A stretch of DNA of 64,000 nt from Liolophura sinensis. Lineage: Eukaryota > Mollusca > Polyplacophora > Chitonida > Chitonidae. Shown here in pieces: positions 24,901 to 36,900 of this stretch. Both the position numbers and the translations under genes were made by a program. The stretch covers positions 40,969,187 to 41,033,186 of the forward strand of contig NC_088301.1 of the NCBI RefSeq assembly GCF_032854445.1, read 5' to 3'. The notes under the pieces were generated by a model. That model made no database searches, was not told where the DNA came from, and saw nothing but the letters and a program-made list of their open reading frames with translations. Each line of letters opens with the position of its first letter. Within the stretch, counting starts at the first letter, position 1.

Positions 24901-27900
24901 AGACTTCACATATGTCTGATCTGTTACCTTGGCTGTTTGCAAGAAAACATTGAGAAATCAGATTTTACTGTTTAAGCATTGAAACTATTTATACAAAGTC
25001 TCTGAACAAACATCACTTGAGTTGATTTGAATATACTTTAATTCTTCAAACTTTTCACATGTTTTCAAGGTGTTTATTCAGGCATATTCTGAAGGCATTA
25101 TTCTGTCTTGACTGATACACTTTTTTTGAAGCCCTGAAATTGGCAAACCCAACAGAAGTAGTTTTGTACAAATTAAACTAAAAAGTGCATAAATAACTCT
25201 GAAAGTTGCCCTTTCATACAGAAAAAGGTTGAGGAATTACAGTATTCTACTTGTACGATGGCTGTCAGATTGATGTGTGGAGGAACAAGAGTTCCTGGAG
25301 TAAACCACTAGATCATCCTGAGTAAACAAGAAGTACTTGGCAAGTAAATGAAAATTACAAAAGTCACAATCATGTTTACTACATGTAACATTTGTAAACA
25401 CTTCCAGCTATGTCATTCATGAAGTTTAACTATTACAGTACAGATATGCACTGTTCATAACTTGCATTATCAGAAGACCTGCAATTACAGGTTGTTGGAA
25501 TGCCATTCTCTGTAAAAATTCACCGTTCTCGAGAATTTTCATACCAGGTTGTCTGGCAGGTTGCTTAGCTGGGGTACTGCTGGTAGATTTTGTCCCCATC
25601 TTATTTTCTCCTTCCTGGCTTTGATCCTCTCGCTCACCCTGCATTTCTACAACTATAGAAAGAAGTTTACACCTGCAACCAGCTAAAGGTACCCCATACC
25701 ATATATAAACAAGCATATTTTATTAAATTTCAACCTGATGCTAATATCTGTACAAACTTACACTTTTTACAACTCTCTACAACTACTTCTTACAAAACCA
25801 AAGAATTACTCTTTCCTGTTTTCAGTAATTTCAGATTGCAAAATAATAGATAATTATTAAGTTAATAAAACTTTCTTACCTTGTGTTTCTTCTTGTAAAC
25901 ATTCTTCATTCTAGAATTCAGACAACATATTTTTAATGATATTTACAAAAATACAATTGCATTTATAGGAAAATACAATAAATATAAAATTTGAGGCAAC
26001 TGCACCCTGCAGACATGACAAACTTTTTTTTTCGTTCTAAAAAACTATGAAAATGACAAAAACAGCTATAAGCTCTGGTAAATAATGGCTGAAGTCATAA
26101 GTCAAACAAATTTTCTGCAATTGTCACAAGTTATAGACTTCATTAAACTACTCTTCATTAAACTACTAACAGTGTAAATAAGGAAATTGACACTGGCAAA
26201 GCTGGTTTTATCTAAAGCAAGAAAACATCTGATGTGTTCATTAATATGTTAAGTCAAAATGAATACTATTCTACCCGACTACTAGTCTAAACATATCAGG
26301 TTTTTCATGTTACTCATGTCATTTTCGTTGTCATTTATTTATTTTATTTATTTCACTGGTGTTTCTGCCACACACAAGAACATTTCACTTATACGAGGAG
26401 GGAAAATGGGCAGAGCACCGGGCAAACTCATGACTATCCGCAGGTTGCTGGTAGACCTTCCCAGATAGAGGAAGCCACCATGAGCTTACAGTAACCGTAT
26501 TCACTGAGGTTTGCCACTCAAGCCTGGACAAAGAGTATGGTTCAGAGCAATGCTGTTAACGTTACAAAACAATTCCTCATTCCAGGCTTGCAGCCTTTAC
26601 AAGTCTTCATTTAACTGCAATAAATATTACTCAGTAAGCCTACCTCTTTGTCTGATGTGATGGATGAGGCCCTAGGTGAGGGGGAGTCAATACTTGATAG
26701 GGATGGGGAGGGGGTTGTCCCAGGGGAGGAGCCAAACTGAGGCATCTCCACCCACGTCACTTCAGGCTGTTTTCGTGCTTTTGACAAAAACTTTTGCCGA
26801 ACTGAAAGTAAACAGTCGTTTGTGGAAGAGTGCAAATTCTGACTTTTTGTACAATATGAACATGTATTAATATTAGAATGATAACATATAAGTGCCTTTA
26901 TGTAGAGGCATTATGAACTAGAAAAGGTCTGAGCATATGTGTTAATGTGTATTAACATTAAACTGTAAGTCATATGCCTGTACTTTAGTATTATTTAAAA
27001 GTTTTTTATTTTCACACTAAATGTTCCCTAAACACAATATTTATGCTATGTTAATCTATAAACTGCATTTAAAAAAGTCTTATGCCTACTAGTTCCATTT
27101 AAAAAAGACCATTAAGGTTGGATCATTTGTCTATCTTGCCAACTGGGGAGTCTGGCCGGGTGTCTGTAAGACCTGCTGGGAATATGTATTGACAAAGCAT
27201 TGCCCAATCCATACATCAGCCCTACCCACTGTTAGCTTTTCCAGAAGCCATCGCCTGACTTAATCTATAATTAGGCCCTATGTGTACACCTCTTAATTAA
27301 CACCCTGGAAATCTTAGTTTAAAACAGTTTTACAACGAATATTTTGAAAGATAGGTTACCAGAGTTGTATTAGATCCTGTAGAACCGTGTACACCATAGC
27401 AACTGGGCGATATGATTACTGATTTTCACCCACATACTCGCCACATTGATGATGCAAGCACGTTCCCATCTGGTTTGTCTGACATGAATGGGATATCAAT
27501 GGAAATACGGAAGTATCTGTGGAGAATTTGGCGTAATTTCGTAGTCCACTATAAAGTTTTATAGTCAAGTCAAGCAATACCGGCTGCGACACGAGGATCC
27601 ACGCAGTTCGGCCAGCAGATTGTGAGTTGCAGTGACGACAATAGTCTGTCACCAACATCGGTGAAAGTAACAAAGCAGCTAATCTTCTATGTTTCAAAAA
27701 AGTATCACCTGCAAAAACAGCTATGGTTTGAATTCTTTTAAATGGAAACAGTGACTGGCAACACATAAACATGCCAATTTAACTTTTGTCTAGGTTCGCA
27801 TTACGGGCTTCTAGGTACAGCAGGCATAGTGGCCTGTGGGTGAGCTGTGAACTGAGCTGGAGCGCTGCTGTTATAAGGCTCCCTACAGTTCATTTCACAG

Positions 27901-30900
27901 CCTGCTGTTTTAAATAAGCAAGTAGCTAAACAACTTTTACATTTTGGCAGTGAAAATTTGGACGTCTTTTCTGTTTTCTTTGTTTTTTTTTTGGATGGGG
28001 ATATTATAAGGCTCGTCCTTCAGCCTTTTCTTTCAGAAGGTATATGGCCCATACGACTACAATCGAGTTTCCCTTAAATCAAAAGGCATGTTTAATGAGA
28101 TTATTTTCTCAATCTGTGGCATTTTTAGGCCATGTATGTAAGTTTACAGTATCCTGCCTTGTGTTATTGGAGTTGCAAGGCACACCTGGACATGATTCAA
28201 TCTCGAAATTAGCTGTAAAAGTATAGCAATTGTCTCCTGTTCTCTGTGTTGTACACACAGATGCCTGCAGCAAATGTACCGCTGTGACCTCAAGAGGTCA
28301 ACGATGGCTCGATTATAGTGGAGTAGATTTTCTGATCACCATAATCTGTTGCTTTTCTTCCGTCTTTGGCATTTAAACTAATTGGAATCAATTCAGGAAA
28401 CATCAAACCATCTATTTGCAGTTTGGAAGGTGCATCACTGGATCTACTTTAACTTCATTACTGAGTAGATTTTAGCAACTTGAATGCCTCTGACCTTCAA
28501 TTCATTACATATGTTAAGTATTAGGAAACAAATGAACTGACAAGGTGAGATGTTTATGCACAATGAATCGATCAGCCAATTATTAGTATCTTATGCATTT
28601 CTTAAACTGACCTTTTCTAGACAATTTTTTCCCTGGTGTGACTTTCTTCTTCTGTATGTTCAACTGCTGGTCATCCATCTTGGGGCACAGCAATATATCA
28701 ACAGTGGAGAGCTGACGAGGGCTGGTCAGAGGTGAAAGGTAGATATCTGATGGGGCACTAGAAAGGCCACATGTCGAATCACAGGCTTCCTGAAAAAGCC
28801 AGTACTAGAATGTAGCCATTCAGACAAAATCAGAATCAGAATGCACACATCCTGACAGAACTATACAGAAAAGTACCTGTGTGCTACATTAATTTCCTTT
28901 GAGAAGTGAAAATTAGGATTTCAGTACATGACCTAAAATTTCAACCAAAAAAGAGCATTTTTAGAGACAAATAAATGGCATAAAATATTTTGGTATTTAA
29001 AATTATATTTTTCCAACAGGATATCATTATGCCTTCCACACAATCCTCATGACACCTTTTTAAGATAAGGCAAATTAAGGCAAAATGAGCAACTTTAGAA
29101 TTAATGACAAAAAAATGTCTTCAACCATGTAGCCAAACCAGCTTGAATAACATCTTTAATATTGACCATTGGTGATGGGTCTACTTTCAACTGAATCACT
29201 CTGTTTTTGCACTTAGGTGCATAATTCAACACTACCTGAAGCAAAGTCAGAATCCTTCCTTGCCAGTGCCACTGTTACGGACCAGCCTATTATAGCATAA
29301 CCTCTACCTTAACAAATTCTTCCTATAGTTGAGAACTGCCATTCATTACACAAATATTGCTTGATAAAACTCACAGAACTATATGTACACTGCAGCCATG
29401 ATTAATTAATCGTCATACTTCACACAGCACTGACTTAAATATTTTATTATTTATTTCAACCTTATATAAAGCAATAAAGGATTTTTCACATCTACGATGA
29501 CAGTCAGTCTCATGGGCTCAGAAAGTCTTGTTGACTGCTTATTGACGCAAGCAGTGAAACCCGGGCAGTCTACAAATTAGCAAACTGCCAAACTACAGAT
29601 ACAAACATGTCTAATACGTAACTGATAGCCATCATGCCATCATGTGCATCACTATGTGCATTTAACACTTCTGGTTGTAAAATGTTTTTATTTAATGCAC
29701 ATAATCTGACTGTACCTCCTCCTCATCATCATTACTCTCCACTGGTTCCTTTACCACATGTTCAATAGTCCTGCGGCCTTCCAAAAAGTCTTCAGACAGA
29801 GCAATATTAAAAGGCACCTACAACATAAAATAATAATAATTCATAGCATCTTTCATGTGATGACTTATACAAGTTATATTTGCGTGAAATTGAGTGGCAA
29901 TCAAATGATACAGCCACATGGTACCACAAGAGCTGTGAATGTCACACTTACCAGGTACTTCTGAAGATCAATGCTATCAGGTTCATCATTGGCATCATCG
30001 TAAAGGACCCGAGAATCCTCCAGCACGAACGACTCTGCACGAAAAGTGATGAATCATCAAATAATGTTCAAGCCTTTATTATCAGAATTATTCTAATACC
30101 TCCGGTCTTACCCTTGACCTCTGTTACCACTGGGTAATACATGTTCACCAGCTTCAACTTTTATAATGAAAATTCTGGATCCTTTCAAACTGAAACAATT
30201 GAGCCATTCAGTCTAATTCTCAACTGTCTTTGAACTTTATGACTGAAAAAAACCAGTGATTTCTTGCACATATTTAATTTTGTTACACACTGAAAAGAGA
30301 TATTTTACCCAGAAATTACAATAATTATGGTAAAAATTCACCAGGTTCAATGATATCAGTGGAGGAAATCATGATTCAAATTTGTAGAGATATATGTAAT
30401 GGCTGATTCATCCATCCATTGAAACAGTTTTAAGTACCAAATAATGAGGTGTCTTGGTGATTCAGGAGACTAAACTATCTAACTGACCATTATTTCAATC
30501 TCAATACACTGTTAATGGCAGTGTATCTGTGAGGAATTCAAATGGAAGAGAAGGCCTACCTTCGTCAAAATAGCCTTCCTCAAGGTCAGGGGCATCAGCA
30601 CTAGGATAAACTGAAAAAAAAAAAGAATAAAAAAACTACACAAGTAATTTAAGAAATATTTACAGTGTTCAACGTCCGTAGTTGATGAAAAAATGTACTG
30701 ACTACCATTGCAATAATTTACAGGTCTACTTTAATAAGGAAAATCTAAAAAAATTGTACAGCAATGTAAGTTTTAATAGTTTCTGTGCATACCTTTGGTG
30801 TGATCTATTATGAAAATGTGGTTTAAGTATGCCACAAGGAGGTCACCCTGGTTGTTCAGGAAGCAGGCCGAGCTGAGGATTATCTCCCCCTGGTGGTCTG

Positions 30901-33900
30901 CTCCACCCAGGAAGATCTCTGTCAGCAGTAGTTTGTCGCTGTCCCAGATCTTTATGGATCCCTCCTCACTGTAAGACACTCAAAGGCATAAGCTTTTAAA
31001 GGACAAGACAGCACCATGTTAACACAAAGCAGGATACTCAAGCTTTCTAAAAAGTATTATCCATTATTATTTTAATGTGATTTCACCAAATAATATGTAG
31101 AACAAAATGACAGTACTGCATAAATGGCTGGTGTGAGTTGAGGCAGCCCTCTTGAGAATTTTATCCAATCAAGCACGTTGCTATCAGATTGCGCGGCCTA
31201 AGCTGTGATGTAGCCTTTACCCATTCGCTCCATGAAGTGACATATAATAACACAGAACTACTGCATCAGGCATCATTTTGAGATCATTTACAACGCTTTA
31301 GTTACGTGTAGCTGAAGGGCCATTCACAAAGTGTTCTGGGGCAGGGGCAAAGATGTAAAATCAGCTGATTTACAAGCTGATTAATATTAAACGAGAGTAT
31401 CACAAATTATGCAATAGCATACCATCTCAGCCCAAACTGCATTCATCTCCCCAAACACACTTCCTGTTGTTCATTTTACCCTTTAGTCAGCATTTTCTAA
31501 ATAACAAATATTAGAGTCAGTGCAAAATTCATCAGGAATGCTGAAGATGCTGAAGAATTAAAATTCTGCTCGGTAGTCTTTCTCGCATACAAGGGATGTT
31601 TTTTTTACTGTTTTCTTTTATAAAATACAGCCTCAGTGGTGCTTAGGTTTATTTCCATTTGTTTCAGAATTTAGTATAGATCTAGTTCTAGAACAATCCT
31701 GTTGTAATGTTGTAAACATTTAATAGGAATCAAAATCACCAGCACAACCCCTCCGGAGGCTACGATCTGAACCAGGAATACCCTGGCCGTGCATCTGCAG
31801 CTAAGCTATTTTAACATGGTTTCTGATTTCTTTGTAAATGATATAGGAGGCCTACTGTATCAACAGTTCAAGCAGTGGAAGAAATATTCTTCCAGTCTGT
31901 CCAATTTCTGAGAAAACTATACGTATCACTTGGACCTTCATCGCCGAAGTCCATAACTCCATCTACCATAGCTACATTACTGCTTAGACTACTATACGGA
32001 AAATACGGAGTAAACGTGACGTCATCTCACCCTCGTGACATTCTGAAGCTGTGTCAAGACGAAGTTTTACTAAACTTTAATTGGGTTGAAAAAAATCTAA
32101 AAAATATTTAATGCCACTTTAAGATACTTTGAATGGTAAGTCTGGACATAAACATTAGTCAGGTGCTGTCTTTCACTTTAACTCTACTCCCCCCCCCCCC
32201 TTTCTCACCTTATTTTTTTTAAATAATGCCACTTTATCTGTGAAATATGCATCATTTTCATCTGAATTGTAAAAGGGATAGAATTCCCAGTATGAATCCC
32301 AACCAATATACATGTGTACATTCAATAATAATTTCTTGGAAATCTCTCATTCAACAAAACGCAAGGAATTCTGAATTTCTACTGGTAACATCGGCCTAAA
32401 TTCACCTTATCCACATTCCAGAATGATGCAGTTTCAGAAAGGCAAAATTCTGGAGGTGGATTGAAACAACTTATTTTCTAACTAATGTACAAATGTAATT
32501 AACCTGGTTGCTCTGATCTCGTTTATACATGGCTTTTCCTTTTTTACCAAACTTAGTATTGTACATGTATGCATTCATTGACTCAAATGATAGCAAATTA
32601 CCTTGGACTTTAACATGAAAGTCCACCACATAAATATTTTATTTAAACATGCCATAAAGTCAGTGAGTGAGTAAGTGCTTGGGGTTTAACATCATATTTA
32701 ACAATTTTTCAGTCATATGATGACGAGGGAGTCCTTAGAGGCATATGTAAATGTGCCTCCTTGTTGCAGGACGGATTCCATCACTCTTTTATCTAGTGCT
32801 GCTTCAGTGAAATGACTTACTAAAGGCAAATAAGCTGTCCCGCCCAAGCCATTATACTGAATACGGGTCAACCAGTCACTGCACGATTCCCTTTAATGCC
32901 AAATGCCAAGGGAGGAAGTTACAACTTCCTCTTTTTGAAGGTCTCAGGTGTGACCAAATCCAAGTTTGACCCTGGATCTACCCCCACTCGAAGTGGACAC
33001 TCCATCAACTGTTCTATCGGGGCTAGTAAACATACCATAATGGGAACAGTGCAACATTAAATCGAACAAATTTTTCTTATGCTGAAAAGCAGCATGATTA
33101 GTTCTTGCCAGATGTAATTGTAAAAAAGTAAAGTCTTTACCATGCAGGAACACACAATGTTCAGGAGAAGGGGCAGGCGTCTAACGCTAAAATGGCACTT
33201 GGATGATCAGGTCTATTTGACATAGCTTCCAGCACGGTCCAATGGCGGCAAGGCTAGGAAATGAAAACCATGCATCATATTTATCAAAAGACATGAAACA
33301 TGAAATCACTACCAATTGTTATGATAATAAATCATCNNNNNNNNNNNNNNNNNNNNNNNNNNNNNNNNNNNNNNNNNNNNNNNNNNNNNNNNNNNNNNNN
33401 NNNNNNNNNNNNNNNNNNNNNNNNNNNNNNNNNNNNNNNNNNNNNNNNNNNNNNNNNNNNNNNNNNNNNNNNNNNNNNNNNNNNNNNNNNNNNNNNNNNN
33501 NNNNNNNNNNNNNNNNNNNNNNNNNNNNNNNNNNNNCCTTCATGTCAATGTCATCTTAAGTTATGGGTTGAGAGTAAAAATCTGTTTCATGAGTGGTAAA
33601 CATTTATAAGAAATACATTCATGACACACAGACCAAAATAAAAACCTAAACTGACACACATGCTATGTCAAGTAACTTTTATTTCAGCCAACAAAAGAGT
33701 TTCACATTTGCCTGATTGAGAAGCCCTACTGATCTTCAAGTGGGTTATAAGGTTTGTTTTGAAGGAAGGATTATATTCTACTTGACAAAATTCATGTTTT
33801 CATCACAAAAAATAATATTTACTTCATTATTTAAATTTTTGTGGTGTGGGTGGGAGGGAATTTATCATATATCTTAGCTCCAATGAAATGTGCGTAATCA

Positions 33901-36900
33901 TGAAATGGATTTATTACAGGGTTCGTTGCAGTCAACACAAGCTAATTATTAAAGCAACAGGTTAACAATTTATTCTACACCTTACTTCAGTAAATCAACA
34001 TTTATTTAGTACGAATAAGATTTTGACACTTCAAACATAATTCAATCATCCCTAAAAGCAAATGAATATCACAGCCCACAAAATACAGCTCTGACAGCCA
34101 GAAAGGCTTGACTTACACACATTACAATCTTGCATATGTCAGGAGTAACATAGACTTCATGCTGTAGTTGTAGATGGGAAGGTTCCAGATCTGGATTGTC
34201 ACAATTTCTTTTTGACTGCACATGGTCAACAATGATGAGTAGGTGTAATCATGTTGTATCTGGAGAACCTGCAAAGATCGGGAAAAATCGACAATCTTGA
34301 AGTTGTCTTGTTCATCAGCTCTTTGCAATAGAGACCTGTCAAATGCCTGGCAGCAAGCCCTTGACATCATTTTACTGATTGACAGTACGATGTTAAAAAC
34401 AAAAACTGATACAATGTAATGTTGTAGACGTTACCCTACAATCAATTCTTGACATAACAATGACTCAAGATCCTGCTTCACACTATCGCCACCTCACAGT
34501 ATTAAAAAATATATTGCCTTCCCATGACAAAGGGTGCTATCCAATCATGAGCCCATTTTCAAATAAAGCTGATGTCACATTGCAATGAGCACAAGTAGCA
34601 GTGTGAAACAGAATGGGCCACTGGCTACTATAATGTCATTATCAACATCAATTACAAATAGTGGCTTTAACACTCCTTCGGCAGCCACTGAAAACAAAAG
34701 GAATGCACATATAAAATTTACTCCTTTACTAAGATTTCTGAAATCTTTCAGGAGTGAAAGCTAGAAATATTGAATGATTTTCAGCTATTTAGCTTATTAA
34801 GTTAATATTTAGTCTGGTCTTACATATATGCTACTCTCCACAAACCACTTGTAAACTTGCAACATTCAACAATTTGTTGACATATCATACCTTGTCTTTT
34901 GAAACTTTGAACTCCATATGTTTTTAAATTCTTCACAATTGGATCCATGAATAAAATGCGGCCATCCTGCAGAGAGAAGGATCTAATTGGTTAAATCTAT
35001 ATGCCAATGAAAACTTGCTTCCCCAGCAAAACCATTTCCTCATGCCAAATATTTTCGAGTAAAAGAAATGACACATGATCTGTAATACATCAATAACTCT
35101 CGCCATAACCTAAGCCTGTAATTTGGTAGATAATACACATGTAGCAATAATGTGCTCCACATACCATAAGGCTGGTAATATACCAACAAGGCTAATCTCC
35201 ACACGTAGAAAGGGAGGCAATATAGCAAAAAGCTTAATCTCCACACGCAGAAAGGTAGGTAATATAGCAATAGCCTAATCACACTTAGAAAGGTTGGTAA
35301 AATAGTGATAAGGCAAATCTCCACACATAGAAAAAAAGGGACTACAGCAATAAAGCTAACCTCTAAAAGTAATAAGGTAGGTAATATAGCAATAAAGCTA
35401 ATCTCTACAATTAGAAAGGCAGGTAAAATAGCAATAAAGCTATAACCTCTCCAGGTTACAAAAGGCAGGTAATATAGCAATAAGGCTAATCCCCACATGT
35501 AGAAAGGGAGGTAATATATCAATAAGGCTAATCTCCACAAGTAATAAGGTTGGTAATACAGTAATGGCTAACCTCCACATGTAATACGGTAGGTAATATA
35601 GCAATAAAGCTAATCTCCACACATAGAAAAGTAGGTAATACTGCAATAAAGCCAACCTCCAAAAGTCATAAGGTAGGTAATGACAATAAGGCTATTCTCC
35701 ATATGTAATCTAGCAGTAGCCCTAATGTACATGTATAGTTAAGTACCTAATATTGCAGTAATCTCCACCAGACCTGTAGTATGGTAATTATTGTTGCAGA
35801 TATCCTATCTCTGCCTGTTTACACAGTAAAGTAGCTAATGTTGAAATAAACTTAATTTCCAAAAGCAGTAAAGTAGCTATCATTAGTGTCAGGCTAATTC
35901 TGCCAGTCCCGTGGACCATTATAAGCTATATATGGTAATTAGTTACACTAGCTAACTATGCAATAAGCCAACTCTCCACTTGTATGTGTGGTATATGTAG
36001 CTAATATTGCAGTAAAGCCTACTCTCCACCTGCAGTAATATTGCAGTATGTCTAATCTCCAACTATAGTCATGCAGACAATGTTGAAATGCCTTAGTCTT
36101 GTGCCTCACCAGAGTAGTTGTCCCATCCCCGAGCTTACCTCCAGTCCCAAGAGGAGATAACTGTGCTGCAGTGGGCTGCACATGCCCTCTTCTGTCCACA
36201 CCATGGCAGGAGAGACTAGTGTACAAACACACATACAGTCCACCACAGGGTCATTCCCACTCCCACTAATACTGGTCCTATGCACACTTTTACTTCTGTA
36301 GCTCTGGGAAAATGCACTAGGCAAAGAATGAAATGAGGAAAAGGGTTTGTTTCATTGAAAAGCTAAAAAGAAAAAATAAATAAAAAAAGTAATTCAGAAA
36401 CATAATGAATCAATGGGAGAAGTTTTCAATTTGTGTATCATATTGCCACATTATTTATTGGGCATAGAGAAAGCCAATGACCTTCTCCAGGTATCTCACA
36501 AGCCTCCTGATCTAAAGTTGCCAGCTGAACCTGCAAAACCTGGATTTATACATACATTCTTCATCTAGCAAGATCACTAGCGTACTAGGTAATGTTATTT
36601 TATGCTCAATTCCAGCTCGAGATGAAGACTGAAATTGAAAAAATTTGCTCCTCTCTCTTAGCTCACCTTCCTTCTTGATTAAAGCCCTGGCCATCAGAAT
36701 GTGATTTGCAGTAATTCTGGATCTCATTAACATACCAAATGGTAACCCGACAGGCAGGGTCAGTCCTGTAAGACAAGGTACAGCACAGCTTTAAGCATAT
36801 TTCAAATCACGGGAAACTCTTCACATTTCAGGCTTGTTTGCTAGTATACTAATTATGTGTTTGTATTTTTACAGTATGGCAGATGGAAATACATCCAGAT

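Noticed and set aside
27416-27772. 118-residue minus-strand open frame
   Set aside because: It falls in a WD40-gene intron, has no recognisable domain, and is not needed by the exon phases around it.
31875-32111. 78-residue open frame as a possible transposase remnant
   Set aside because: The corresponding part of the second element copy is broken, and no transposase motif is visible.
33242-33599. Open frames spanning the N run
   Set aside because: They consist mostly of unknown residues across an assembly gap.
35040-35540. 166-residue minus-strand open frame resembling a hydrophobic repeat protein
   Set aside because: It is a by-product of the 41-bp array; no start context, splice fit or conserved unit-level frame supports it.
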